Assembly: GCF_005239225.2 (NCBI RefSeq)
Contig: NC_133296.1
Coordinates: forward strand, 16,371,046-16,435,045
From: Populus alba
Lineage: Eukaryota > Streptophyta > Magnoliopsida > Malpighiales > Salicaceae
Length of the DNA stretch: 64,000 nt
Direction: 5' to 3'
A program made the position numbers and the translations under genes. Below, one piece after another: positions 1 to 13,026 of the stretch. Below the pieces are notes generated by a model. It was not told the origin of the DNA. It did not search any database and worked only from the letters and a program-made list of their open reading frames with translations. The stretch's first letter is position 1, and every line of letters starts with the position of its first letter.

Positions 1-912
1 AGGTCAACGAATTCTTCCTTGTCAAAGAAATTCCCCGACAACATAGAATTTGGCAAACTTAACGGCACGTCAATTTCGAACCCAAAAGCGTCAACGTCAC
101 CGTAACCCAAACTATCAAACGGCGATAACTCTTCGTATGGGAGAACAGACGTCGGTGATGACATATCGTGAACACCACTTAACGGCGACTGACATGACTC
201 GCGCTGACCGTGAGCAACCTTAGCCTTCTCCGTTAAAACAGGGTCAGACGGTGTCAAATCTCCGTAACGGAGGACTAATGCGGGTGATGCCATAACGTTA
301 GGAGGACCCCTGACAGACGGCGACGCCCGTGATTCACACTTCACATCACTTGAACCGGAGTTAACGTGAGCTTTTCTCCGTTATAACGGAGTTAGTAGGA
401 AAGTTGGTAACGGCGTCGGGTCCTTTTAGTTTCAGTGCAGCTCGATCATATACTGTAGCAGCTTCCTCTGCAGTGTCAAAAGTGCCGAGCCAGACCCGTT
501 TCCGTCGATTCGGGTCACGGATCTCGGCGGACCACTTTCCCCAGGGTCTCTGACGGACACCCCTGAACTTTTTCTGACGAGATACGTCAGGTACCGGTAA
601 TCTTGAAGAAGGTCTCTTTCTTCTTGGTTCTTGATCATCATTTGAAGTTGTGGAAGAAGGAGCTGCTGGTGCTGTTGTTTCTTGCTCTAACAAGCTTATT
701 TCACTCACTTGTCTCTTCACTCTCTTGACAAACTTCCTCTCTTGTTCTCCTTCTTCTTCATCGCTGGAGGAATCAGTGGCATCAGGGTCGGTATGGATGA
801 TTCTAACAAGTCTTTGGCGGGTTCTTGAAGAAGGATGCAGCTGCTGGTTCTCGATGAGCTTACTAGTGATGAATACATGTTCAGTAAATTTGACTTTTGG
901 TTGAACGGACAT
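1..912 (-). CDS. Cytokinin response factor (AP2/ERF transcription factor), 3' partial, with +1 frameshift
   Basis: Nuclear DNA-binding transcription factor of ERF group VI, which acts in cytokinin and stress responses. From the Met at 912 the protein starts [12 protein letters not shown], the usual start of a CRF domain. It continues with an [19 protein letters not shown] acidic motif, a basic region and a full AP2 domain (about residues 116-172; [21 protein letters not shown]). An in-frame Met at 1017 would add 35 residues; I prefer 912 because CRFs start close to the CRF motif. The AP2 frame stops at 361-363, soon after the domain. The +1 frame stays open from there to base 1 and encodes a CRF-like C-terminus with the family's SPTSVL motif. 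The shift maps to a four-base T run at 372-375 (A run in the mRNA), where one base appears to be extra. This is either a real null allele or a sequence error. The family call is secure; the 3' end lies outside the window. Confidence 0.9.
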
Positions 913-1407
913 GGTGGCGTTGGAGGTAAACATGGGATGTAATTCATTGGGGAATAGAAGATGCATGGTGGGTCGTACCAAGGGTTGGTTTTTGTATTCA
1001 ATTAAGAAGTGGGTCAAGACACAGCGGCAAAACCATGTACTGACCAGCTCAGGTAGGTTCTAGCTAGCTTAATTTATTTGGGTGATCAATGATGTAGATT
1101 CTTATTGGTTTCTTGGAGGAAAAAGACTGAAGGAAGCTACTTTATACTAAGCTTAATTGGATCTCCAGAGTTGGAGGGATTATATAAGTAGCTAGTGACA
1201 AATCTAGAGACAAAAAGAGAAGCTATAGCTTGCGCTTCGAGGAGGTGGAAGAAGGTGACAAAGTGACACCAGCAACTCCGGGTTTGATCAAGAAGTTAGA
1301 TAGCCTGAAGCTGCAAATTAAGGGCGGTAAGCTTTTGGCGGGAAACTAGAAAAAGACTGATGTCTTGCTGCAGTTCAGTGATCTTCACTCACTCTGGGGG
1401 TGGGTGT

Positions 1408-1409
<2 letters not shown>

Positions 1410-1439
<30 letters not shown>
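1410..1439. repeat. (GA)n microsatellite
   Basis: An uninterrupted GA dinucleotide run of about 28 bases lies some 500 bp upstream of the CRF start codon. In the mRNA sense this is a CT run in the promoter or 5' UTR area, a common plant promoter feature. A regulatory role is only inference. Confidence 0.9.
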
Positions 1440-1442
<3 letters not shown>

Positions 1443-3147
1443 GTCATTAAAAAGAGTGTCTGATTTGGAGAGAGATCTACGGAGTAAGATATAGGCATGT
1501 GCGTCCGTGGGGGGGTGTGTGTGTGTAATGCACGGGAGGATCCTTGAATTCCTACTAGCTTTAGCTTAGGTGCGATATTTTCCGATTATAATGGTTGTTT
1601 TTTTTGTAATTTTTTAAAATTTATCTATGATATTCTCACATTAAAATAATTAAAATTATATAAAAAATTGATTTAAAGAAAGAAAAATTTTAAAAAATGT
1701 TTTCCAGCTGCCTCTCCTGACGCGTCAGAAGGGCTATTCCTGGCATGTCAATTTCTTTGAATCAACCCAGCTCAGGCCAGTACCCCACTCCATTTTCTCT
1801 CTTTTACAACGGTAGCGGCGATGGTAATTAATTATTATGAGGTCGCCTCTACTTTTCGGTGGCAGTCTTTCTAAGTGAAGTTTCCATACCATGCATGTAT
1901 ATCGAAGTGGGAGAATTAGAGCTACTAGCTAGCTAGCTAGCTTGCTAGGTGGTAGCTCCAAATCGAAGAAAGAAGTTGACTCATCTTTCCCGTAAAATTA
2001 CTCCTCCGTTGAATATTAAGAAATTACTTTGTCTGCGCGGTGAAAATGGTGATTCAAAAACTTTTGAGATGGATAGCTCATCATTATAACCGACCGACCT
2101 CTTTTCCGTGGCCAAGGGGGATCCATAGAGATAAAGAAAACGTATGCCAGTACGATGAATAAATGCATGCGCTGCCATTCCAAGCAAGAAGAAAGTCACG
2201 GCCACCCTTCTTGCTAGGAGGAGTATTTTCTTCCACAGATCATGAGCTTGCTAGCTATATATCCACGTCAACTTATATATATAGAAGAATAAGATTTTGA
2301 GTTCAACATCTTTGAAGAAGAGAAACTTATAAAATTACAATTTGTTAACAACTAGATCCTTGTGCCTGTGATATTTGGGTCTGATCAGACATTTCTCGAC
2401 CACCATATTAATTCAAGCATGGATTTTTGTTTTTGTTAGTAATTTGTATAACCTCTCTTCACTACATAGAAAAAGCTGAATCTCTCTAGTGTTTAGATTA
2501 TGATATAATTATGTCATCAATTGACCTCTGTTTCGAAGAAGGGTATGCAGAGGCATAAAAAGATCGATACTTTGAAAGCAATAGATTGATGATAGAATCA
2601 ACAGATGATTCCATCGTTTTCAGTTTATGATTAAACCAAATTAACGTTGGGAGGTTTTCTTTCGCTTGGAGAGGAAGCAAGGGATGATGGGTACAAGCCC
2701 AAGTAGACAGCATGCATGTGTGGAGCAATCATGTAATGTTATGCATTAGAGCTTGCAGCAGGGAGGCCCTCATTGCTTGTTGACAGGTGATAAGGCGATG
2801 CCTTTCCCTCTTAAACAGTATATCTTAGGTTTCCAACAACGTCAAATGATTTGTGGGATTCCATTATCTCATGTCCTACCTCCTACATGTAATAAGAACA
2901 CGCACCTCACAAATTAATGTCATTGAATTGTGAAGTCAAGAACAGTGTCATAGCTTAAATTCGAAGAACATGCTTGCCACCTAGCCTGATGCTGTCACAA
3001 CGAGATGACAAGATTCCGTTAAGCTTTAATCCTACCGTGGTTAACCCATCGCAATCACGTTTCCATTTCTTTTTTCTCAAACAAATAATTTGTATTCCAT
3101 TTGTTAAACAAGCCAATATCTAGATAAGTTACCAGTCTAATCCTACT

Positions 3148-3185
3148 TTATATATATATATATATATAGACACACACACTCACAC
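3148..3185. repeat. (TA)n plus (CA)n microsatellite
   Basis: About 21 bases of alternating TA are followed by a short CA-rich run. It is simple-sequence DNA with no associated gene. Confidence 0.9.
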
Positions 3186-4616
3186 TGGATTGTGCTATGT
3201 ATTATCCTGACTATCATCAACACCGAACAGTTGGAGATATCAAGGAACCATGTCAAGGCATTTTCAACGGTGGCCTCGAGTTCACAACACAGTTTAGTTG
3301 CGTTTTTTCACGAGAAGGGATCCCTTTGAGTTCACCGTCTTGTAATTCTCCGGGGCATCTCTCTTCTTTCAAGTTATCAATTAATTTACCAAAATTTGTT
3401 GGCGCATGGAAAAAGAAATATGGCTAGTACGAACCAGAACCAAAACCAAAACTAGGGTTAACATTCTTTGCAGAGCAAGACGATATTGGTTGTGAAACAT
3501 ATCATGAAGCACAACATACTGGGTCAATGGCTTCGATAGTCATAGATGTGCACGGTCATTAGATCCATAAGATGGCAAATTATGAGGACATTAGATCTAG
3601 GGATTGAAAAACAAAACGAATGACGTTCGAGAGCAAAACAAAAATCTAAAACAAGAACTGACCAAATTCAAAATAAAATAAACACTGAGGGACTAAAGTA
3701 TAACTTTACATTCCTTTGGAATGGCACTACACGAAAATTTTAGTGTAAACACTACATTCCTTTGGAAAAGCTATGAAACCTTGTTAATATCAATTTTAGT
3801 TTCTATTCTTTCTATTTTGTTTTGACAACAACTTAAAATTCTCTCATGTAAAATTGATATGAAACAATCTCTAACACCTTGGTAATGATATTCAAAAGAG
3901 ATTAAAAAAAATCTAGTACAGAAAAAAAGGAACTTGTTTGGAAGAAATTGAAAGAAAATAAAGTTAATTAACCAAAATGAATCAAAAACAAATTTACAGA
4001 CAGGGGACGTATTGTTGCAATGGTGAACAATGATATGATATGGACAGTGATTTCTGGAAATCATTACAGCACAAATCCAGGTTTAAATCTGCTGGCCTTT
4101 GATATATTATTGACTTAAATTAGAATCGCATGTCATACATATTTGGCGCTGATAATCTCAAGCAGTCAAAAACTGATCTTATCATGCTTTGCCTCAGAGC
4201 GAATCATGATTTCCAAGGGCAAACCAGAAGAGAACCCTAGTAAATGTCATTTTTCCTGAAGATGGATAAGAATCTAAGATGCTGCTGTAATGGACAAGAA
4301 GCAGGCAGTACCTTCAACAGCAAAGGCAGAAAAAAATGGAGTGTTCTTGATTCAAGTCACATCAATTCATTCACAATTTTTGAATGAAGTTTTACAACAA
4401 ATCAAGAGGTTTCCAGCTAATCAGGCTTAAAAATTAAAAATCAAAGCACTGCTACGTATCTGAAAAAAGAAGAGGAAAAAAAATTGAGACAAATTCACAC
4501 TCTATGATGCTGCACATACACATAAGCTTGAATAAATGCTCGAAACCTTACTAGGCAGGTGCTCATAGCACTTTTTGAATCTTGATCTTAAAATCAAGCA
4601 CCAACAATTTAGTCAA

Positions 4617-7014
4617 TCATGGAGTATGCACATTTGAGTCCTTGGACTTATTCCCTTCAGAAGATGGCCGGTTCTCTGAGTCAGATTGCCGGATTTCTTC
4701 AATCATTCGAACAACTTCTTCCATGTTAGGTCGCATGTCTGGCACCTTTGCTACACAGGTCATCCCAATTTGCAACATCTGCACCATTTCTTCTTCAATG
4801 TTTTGGTATCTCATCAGTTCAACATCGAAAACCTCAGCTGTCCACTCCTCCCTTACAACTGATTGGACCCATCTTGGGAGATCAACCATGTCATCACGCC
4901 TTGGTGATTGGATTGGAGCTTTCCCAGTCAGCATCTCGAGAAGGATGACACCAAAGCTGTAGACATCTGATTTATGAGAGTGCTTACTGGTTTCAATCAC
5001 CTCAGGAGCACGATAACCAGCACTCCGAGATGAAGAAGCAGGGACGTTCATAAGAGGGGTAAGGCCAAAATCAGAGATGCAACCATCATGATATTGGCTG
5101 AGGAGAACATTTGACGACTTGATATTTCCATGAGTAAACTTTGGACCGCCAGCAGAATGAAGGTGGGAAATTCCCCGTGCAGTACCAAGGGCAATCTTAA
5201 CCCTATAGTCCCAATCTAGTGGAGTTCTGCCAGCTCCCCTGTTTGCTGTTGTCAAATTTGAATAGAGTTTAGGATATTAGTGAAGCAGCGGTTTTAAATT
5301 CCATGTCCAAGTGTCAATGACTATAGGTTGATGAATGCCATGGAAGATGATCTCCTAACACTAATTGTTTAGTCCTTGTATGTGCGTGTGTGGCAAGAAC
5401 CATCTCTCCTAGGAACGTGGACTGCTTGTCTAAGCACATTGATCTATACATGCGAGGAAATACATAGTGCTATTCTTTGGCATGTTACAAGATTACCATG
5501 CTAATCCTCCATGTAGGATATCAGAAAATGGTTTTTATTTTCCCAAAGCAGATGAGAAAAACTGAGGAAAGTAAATTTGGTAAACGTCAGTGGCAATGTG
5601 CAAAAGTTTCACAGTATTATCAGCATTCTGGTCATACTAGTGTGTTCTTGTAGTGTAAAATAAAAATAATTGAAAGCATCCATCATCAGTTTCTAAAGCA
5701 ACCTATAAGCATCATTAATAGAGCTAAAGACGTACCATGCAAAAGCGTGGATAAGCTGCCACCTGGGATATAGTCATACACTAGAAGCCTCTCATCCTTT
5801 GAGTAATAATAAGCACGAAGTGGCACAACATTTGGGTGCTGCCCAACTCTCCCCACAATCTCCATCTGCTGCTCAAAGTCTCTCTTTCCCACCACCACTT
5901 CTTTCAACCTTTTCACCACCACTGTGGTTGATTCCTCCAAGACAGCCTTATAGGCTGTACCATAACTACCCTTTCCTAAAACTTCAGCTGAGGCTCTTAA
6001 TAAATCCTCAAGATCAAAATTGTAAGAACAGCCTTCAAAGAATACCAGCTTGTTTTTCTCAGGTTCTTGCACCCCACTTCCAAAATCCTCTTTGGGCTTC
6101 TCACCCCTACCACTGCTAACTGCTTTCCCTTTCAACACACCAGTGCCTTCTTTATCTTTTTTCTTCAAACAGCAGCACAAGACAATTAAAACGACAAGAA
6201 ACAGCACAGCAGACCCTCCCACGGCAATGGCAATGATTGCTCCCATTTTCAGTTTCACTTTTGAGCTTCGCTTATGTGAAGTTGCTGGTGGGGGGATGTA
6301 AGCAGGAGATGGCGGAGGAGGAAGGACTATCGAGCAAGGATTGAGAGGTGGTCCACATAAGAGAGAGTTTCCAATGAAGGATGAATTAGGGAACTTTTGA
6401 AGAGACACTGGAATTGATCCATTAAGATGGTTGTAGCTTAAATTCAAATGCTTGATCCTAGTGTGGTTGAGATCAGGTATGGGTCCAGAAAGTGCGTTAT
6501 TTTGGAGGCTTAATCCGGTAAGTTGTGTTAAATTTGCTATTGTTTGGGGAATGTTGCCTGTGAAAGAATTGAATGAGAGATCCAGTACATTGAGCTTCAA
6601 GGAAAAGGAGGTTGGAACGCCACCAGAAAAGTTATTATGTTGGAGGAAGAGGCTCTGGAGTGATGGAAGAGAGGTAACATCAGAAGGAAGGTCACCTTCA
6701 AGGACATTGGATCGGAGGCTGAGAGTATTGAGGGCATCTAGTTTACCAAGGGTGTTTGGTGGGATATGACCCAAAAGTCCTACTCCAGGGAGTCGAAGTT
6801 CAACCACACGAGTGCCATTCAAATTGCAAGTGACACCTACCCAAGACTTGCAGACCAATGAAGCAGGGTTCCAGTTGAGCTTCCTTGAATGGGGTACAAC
6901 AGCAGCGAAGTCAAGAAGAGCTTGCTTATCTGACTTCAGGTCAGAAATAGCAGAGGGAAAAATGATAGTTAGGATGATGAATAAATGAATAACTGAAGCC
7001 CGGAAGAACTTCAT
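4617..7014 (-). CDS. LRR-III receptor-like kinase (At5g58300-like), probable pseudokinase
   Basis: Plasma-membrane receptor-like kinase. Coding exons are 7014-5736 and 5245-4617, with a GT-AG intron between them; the junction codon is GCA (LLH-A-NRG). The product is 635 aa. Order of domains: signal peptide (1-24), LRR N-terminal cap with paired Cys, about five LRRs (70-215), a Cys pair and Pro-rich stretch (220-243), one transmembrane helix (about 259-282) with a Lys stop-transfer, then a kinase domain. The N-lobe has [10 protein letters not shown] and the ATP-site Lys368. The catalytic loop reads HGN where active kinases have HRD, so the catalytic Asp is missing. DFG is kept (SDFGL), as is the APE motif. 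This fits the 'probable inactive receptor kinase' group, which signals by scaffolding. Region 7015-8600 probably holds the 5' UTR and perhaps a leader intron. I am sure of the family; no ligand can be inferred. Confidence 0.95.
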
Positions 7015-9600
7015 GGGGGAGTTGATTTGGACTTGCTATATGAAAATGTATGCCCTTCAGGTATTGCTGTACCTCTGTTTCGGCACAGAAACGAAAAAAC
7101 AACATTAGACAGCCAGCAAATAAGGCAATTCATGAAAAGAACATATGGATCTCTGTTACAAGCTAATTATAGCAAAAAAGATGAACATTCTCATTTCTGA
7201 AATGCACTAGTCATGGCATAGCAATTTCTCATATAAAGAGCATTTCAACTCGCTGTGTCTATCAAATTAGATCTACTTGAGTTGTTGGTAAGCTTAAATT
7301 TTAAAAGTGAAAAGTTTTTTAGTTTTCCAATGCATAAACAATAATGATTACTGCAGTCTTCTCTGCGAAGCACCCAAAACAGGGGCAAGTGTGTCCGGTG
7401 CTTCAACAATTAAGAGATTTAAAGATCTATAATTAAAAAGCTATGGACTGATCATTCTCTCAACTTCCCTTCCCAGAAAAGTTAAGAAATATTTCTCAAC
7501 TTTTCCCCAGTATCTTAAGAAACGTTAAAAACAATTAGAAAAGGTAATCATTATCCAAAAGCAAGAGGCAAAAGATATCACAAAACGAATAAAGCAAGCA
7601 AAAGAACAATACTCTTCCATTACATTCCAGGGCTCCCCAAATGAAATGCTTATTCTTTATAGTGATGGCGAAAGGGCATGGAGAGATTCAACACCCAAAG
7701 GAAAAAAAAAGAAAGAAAAAAAAGTGAGAAATAAAAGATCATTTGCTCATCAAAGAGCACCAAATAAAAATTACACTCACATTAATTAAAGAAAACAAAA
7801 TAACAAAGAATCCAAGGACGACCACGTTTGGTTCTATACCAGATATAACCCAGCAAGATCCTAAATCACAAGCATTTGGAAGGATTAACCTATTCAAATT
7901 CTGCTTTAAGGACACAACAAAAGTGCAACAACTGTTCAAGTTGAAGAGATAAAAGAAGACATGGAGAAACCTGAAAGAGTGCTAAGCTTTACCAGAAAAG
8001 GGGAAATTAAGCAATTTAAAGTAATGTCAGCAAGAGTTGTTGAACAACTAAAGGTACATTCTTTGCACTGAAAAGAAAGGAAAGCAAGTCGAAACTAGCC
8101 AAGCCTAAAAAGTAACCGAAGTACCACAAACACTACAACAAACTCACTTGAAAATCCAAGAAATCGAACTTTCTTATGAGGATCAACAAACAATATTCAT
8201 ATTGAAACAGATCTAGAAGCTTAAAGAGATGCCCAAAATGTACAACAGTAGATAATGCAGGTAAAATTTGAGACTTTGAAGAGCTTAATTAATGAAATAG
8301 AAGACTAATGAATTACAGGGTAAGTTTGTGAACCTGGGAAAAAGAAGAAGCATGCATAAAATAATGCCTTGATAGTTGAACCCAGTAGCTGCCACTGCTA
8401 CAGCTCCCTCTCTCCCTCTCTATACATGGAGGAACTATAACTGAAATCTCCAAAGAAGCAACCAGCCGAAAAAACTCATTTCCAGAACATCAAGAATCTG
8501 CAAAGAGAGAAGCTTTAGATCCAGTTTGAATGTTGTAATTAGCTGAAATGGGTAATCTTTGGACAATGAGCTACCAACATAGGAATTCACAAGCTTCGAG
8601 GATTTGCTTCCACCCCCAACTAATAGTAGAGCATTCTTAGGCCAAGATTAGCAGAGCGTTTAAGAGGGTAGAAGCAGCAGCTTTAAGCTTCGAGTTTACT
8701 CAAGATAAAAAATAAACAGAAGTGAGAGTATAGAACTAGTATTTGTTTTGTTGAAGAGTGGAAAACAAGGCAAATTTTTGGTTTTTGAATAAAATGGGCA
8801 AAAGCAAAAGATTAGAAGAAGCAAAGAGAAAATCAAAAAGCGAGAAACATTGGTCTGTGTAACAGTAAAAAGGGAGAGAAGAGAAAGTGGGAGTGAGAGA
8901 GTGTGAATTTGACTTATTAAGGACAATTACATAATCAACCTCATACCATAAACTAATCAACTCCAAAGAAGGCTACTTTACTGTACAGATTCAGATAGCT
9001 AATGTGATGGTCATCTCACCAACTGTCTGCTCTTCTCTAACTTGACACTCAAAACTCTGCCACTGTAGGCTGCATGCATAGTACATAAAGTCTTTGGAAG
9101 GATGCCTGTCCACATGGATAGAAGTCACAAGTGCAAGCCTGGAGGCAAAGCCTTCCTCTTTCTTTTCTATTTTCCTGACTCTAACTGCCCTTCTCTCCTT
9201 TACACAAGAAATAATAAAAAATAGTCGGTGTGGTGTGGCGTGGCCTGTGGGGACTACTTACTGTACCCTTGGCTCCACAGGCAATTACACAGGAAAGTCA
9301 TGGGCCTTGCCTGGCCTCGCTTCTCATACTTCACACTGTTCTAACTTCTAATACATTAGAATGCTTTAGTATATCGTGAACCTACACTATCAATTTATCA
9401 CTTTCTTTCCCTCACTCCTCTGTTGTCTATAATATACCCTGCAACTTCCAGAGAGTTTCGGGTTTTAAAAGGGTCGCATCTTTCAATTCAAAGTGAATGT
9501 CATGAGTTGCATGTTGAAACCTAATGAAGAAAGTTTTACTACAAGTATTGCATGGAACAAACTTATTAGTCTTTGTACAGACACATTTCTAATCCTTTCA
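7015..9600. other. 5' flank of the LRR-III kinase (putative UTR, leader intron, promoter)
   Basis: No coding sequence is supported. On the minus strand an acceptor-like sequence (CGAAACAG) lies about 60 bases upstream of the ATG, so a 5' UTR intron is plausible, as in Arabidopsis relatives. I cannot fix its donor. The region is rich in A and C on the plus strand and lacks recognisable protein fragments. Confidence 0.5.
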
Positions 9601-9607
9601 AGTTCCT

Positions 9608-9642
9608 CCCCCCCCCCCCCCCAAAAAAAAAAAAAAAAAAAA
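9608..9642. repeat. Abutting poly-C and poly-A homopolymers
   Basis: A run of about 15 C is followed directly by about 20 A. It is low-complexity sequence; lengths are likely unreliable in any assembly. Confidence 0.9.
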
Positions 9643-9767
9643 TTTTCTTTATAATTAAATGAAACAATAATGACTCCTCTCAAGCCATTTGAAGCCAAAC
9701 AGAAGAAAAATGAATGTGATCTTGAGGTTATCTTATCACCACACATACCTTACCCGGCAATTCTCAT

Positions 9768-9912
9768 TCACTTCCGGGTGTCCAGGCCAGTTTGCGCACC
9801 ACAACTAATGGACTCTCCAGTGAATATATAAGGGCGTATACAAATAAAGCTTGAACCCTGGTGTGGAGAAAGGAAACAAGTCACTTCAACCATCAGGAAT
9901 GGAAGGGAGGGG
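9768..9912 (+). repeat. Dispersed repeat, copy 1 of the 'GTCCAGGCCAG' family
   Basis: It starts near GTCCAGGCCAGTTTGCGC and continues through a CAGTGAATAT block to AACAAGTCACTTCAACCA. The same blocks in the same order recur at 62598-62765, and a more diverged relative lies at 22390-22560. All three are in the same orientation. This is an interspersed repeat of unknown class, without coding capacity. Confidence 0.75.
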
Positions 9913-12837
9913 GCAAATAGTAGTTTGCTATCCACTCGATCCAAACCCCACAAAAGTAAATGAGAAGGGGTGTTTTTTGGTGACGCTGATGGGCTCATGG
10001 CTAGATTAAAAAGGCATTAAATTGATATTCTTGGCGTTGGCGACCTTAATCCTGAACGATCCTTAAATAATGTAGTCATACAATGTATAGCGCTCTCTTC
10101 AGTTTCTGCATTTTCTTTGTGGGAATGGTGGGCAAGTCAAAAGGTACAATTTCTCTAGCCAGGACCTTGCGTGATGAATTCATTCGTGCCATCAATGGGT
10201 TGAGGACACACCACTTCACAGCTAGCTTCAATGCAGAATTCTCACAAAAAATTAAGGCAAGGCGATTTATTAAGTTCACATTATTGAGCTGAAATATGAA
10301 CAGTAAGCATTAATTGAAAAGCATACTTAGAAACTATCGGTTATATAGATGGACAGTCCTCGGAGAAACTACAACAGCAGGGTTTGGAAAGGTGAAGTAA
10401 ATATAGACCATCCCTTTTTTATTAAGCGCAACCACCTCCACCAAATCAATTTTATTGCTCTTTTTTCTCTCCATGTACACATGCAGCTGCAGATCTTGTA
10501 CGTGCTAGAAATATATATAAAAGTGTGCAGAATCATGACAAAAGAGGATTGTCTTTGCTTTCAAATCTGGTCAATGAGAGGTCTGGAGGTGATAATTGAT
10601 GAAAGTGACGGATTTTGGAATCATGTTTTGCCCTTGCTGCCTTCAGAAAATTGTAAACCTGCTGCTGCATCACTTGTATATCTTAAATGTTCCGGTAAAG
10701 CTTACTCTCTAACCACTCCCTAGCTAGATCCCATCTAAAAGAATTCACGGATGGAAACTTCCAACCCTAATTATGATGTCTAAACTCTCATAAAAAAGCT
10801 CATGATTGCAACTGTGGGGCTGTTAATTTGGTATGAGAAAAGATAATGGCTTCTTCCAAATCAATAATTCACGGCTAACTAGAGTGAGAATACAACTCAC
10901 AAATCACATCTCTAGCTAGTCTCTCTTGTCCACACACACAAGAATGTTATATATCTAAAGCAAGAGGATTACATGCATTGGTGTTCTTATATATTAACCA
11001 TTTACATTAACTAGCTCTAGTGGGTTGTAAGCTTACATGATAAAAAACTCTCGGGAAGAATTATTCTCTCAGCTTGCCAGAGATGTAGTGGAAGCTTTGT
11101 TGCCTGATTTTTGTTTTCGATAAATTAATTCACAACGTACATATAAAATGGGATTATTTTGGAAACTTTGAAAATAAGTCATAAGTTTGGAGGAGGAGTG
11201 GGGACCGGGAAACCTGATTACTTTATGATCACGTAATTACCACATCAATTAGAACATCTTATTAAAGAAAATAATAATTAAGAGTTGATAGCCAGATCAT
11301 TATGCATGTATATATAGGTAGGTAGGATTCTGTGTGTGTATTCCATGATCACATAAATCTGACCGAGCTCATATATAATTGATTACATTGGCCAGCTCTC
11401 TGCTGTTCATCATCTTTTGGTGTGGTTACTGCACATAAAGGCAGCTAAAAACAACTTGAGAGGGCCGTGTTTTTTTGAAAAGATGTCTCGTTATCTTTTC
11501 TTTCCTTTATTAATAGAAGCTCCATTGTCCTTGTGCGAGGATTTTTTTAATTTATAGTTTGAGATTGTGTGTCCACAAATTAGGTAGGGTAGGACCTTAT
11601 ATTTTGAGGATACTTTCTTCATTATCCCTTTTTCTAATGTGATGGGTCGTTGTTTCCATGAACTAACTCCATTTAAAAGGTCATCTCAAGAAGTTACAAT
11701 TCAAAATGGGGCTATGTCCCTTCTATTGCCCAACCCTAATTTAGGCTAGAACATGCTCGCATCTAGTTTTAAGTTGGGTCTGGACATGACTGTTTTTGAT
11801 TATTTTTTAGTGCAATCACGAGCTAGACCTGTTTTTCCTGGACTTCAGGCATGGATTGAGCTCAACATCCCTTAGATTTGATGCATAACTAACGGGTCAC
11901 TGAGGCTCTATACTCTAAGCCTGGGTTAGTAATTATAATACACATCATATTCTATTAAATACGAATAAATAACCTATATATGCTTATATTAATTAGATGT
12001 GATGGCACGAGCAATAGAATAATATTATTTTACTATCACAAGATTATATCTCTACCTCTCCTGTATTGTATGAAGCAAGTCAAGTCAGGCAATATAAAAG
12101 AAAGCATGAATATACAGGAAGGGGTTCAAAACCTTATACTCTGAGACAAAAACATATTCTCTGCTTCTTCTTCTTTAATTCTACATCTTCTTCCTTCCTC
12201 TCTTTTCTATTTTCATAAAAGCTTATTAATAATTTCATTAATGTTTTTTGTTACATAAAAATACCTAGTACTGACTTGATCTTCGGAGGGTCCCCGTCAA
12301 CACCCCGAAGGACTTTGTGCAAGTATTTGTTTAGGAAGATATTAACATCCTAAAAGAGATCCATTAAAAAAGAAACCAATGTAGTTTTGAAATGAAGGTC
12401 GTAAAACATATTATAAATGATGTGCAAGAATCTCTAGAAAATAAAAATACTCCTAATGATTTTTGTAGCCTCATCATGTATGATAAAAAAAAAAAAAAAA
12501 ATTCATCAGAGGTTCATAAAGGATATATCGATCCATCAACTTATATACGTGTGTTCTTCCATAGTTCCCCCCCTACTGAAATGGCTTCCTTGATGAAAAT
12601 GTAAACATGAATAACATTTTGAGGTCCATGTAACGAAGCCTTAATTAATAAGAAGGTGAAATAGAGTAGCATATTAAGCATAAGCTGTACATGTTATTAT
12701 TTAGCCGTAAACAATTAAAAATGGGAAAACAAATTAAGGTGTAAGAGAGGAAAAATAAGACTAGAAAATACAGGAACAAGGCAAGTGACAAAGATTACAA
12801 CCATTGTCCTAGCAAAGGTGATTCTTTTCTTACTTAT
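9913..12837. other. Intergenic AT-rich DNA
   Basis: I find no supported gene. Open frames near 10083-10292 and 10349-10723 are short and match no family I recognise. Poly-A and AT-rich tracts dominate the rest. Confidence 0.6.
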
Positions 12838-13026
12838 GGTGTGTTTAATAGCGTGTTGTGTTAGATATTACTTTTAAAAATATTTTTTATTTAAAAATAT
12901 ATCAAAATAATATATATATTTTATTTTTAATATCATAATTTTAAGATGATAAAAAACATCAAAAATATTAATTTAAAGCTAAAAAAACTTCAAAAATTTT
13001 CAAAAGAACCGCAATGCCAATCATAG
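12838..13026. repeat. MITE-like AT-rich dispersed repeat
   Basis: The element opens with a GTGTTTAATAGCGTG-like end and closes with ACCGCAATGCCAATCAT. The two ends are imperfect inverted repeats. The core holds the blocks TTTTTTATTTAAAAATAT and ATCAAAATAAT. The same core blocks recur near 54780-55110. It has no coding capacity. The MITE assignment rests on end structure only. Confidence 0.55.

Larger units (their letters stand above)
1018..4616. other. Intergenic region between the CRF and LRR-RLK genes
   Basis: I see no supported gene here. The part just above 1018 should hold the 5' UTR and promoter of the minus-strand CRF gene. The part just below 4617 should hold the 3' UTR of the LRR kinase. 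The DNA is AT-rich with microsatellites: a GA run near 1410-1439, a TA run at about 3148-3168 followed by a short CA run, and an AGCT tandem near 1921-1942. The short open frames have no recognisable domains. Confidence 0.7.

Noticed and set aside
10349..10723. 124-codon plus-strand frame in the 10-kb intergenic region
   Set aside because: No domain, no good splice context, and biased composition typical of random AT-rich open frames.
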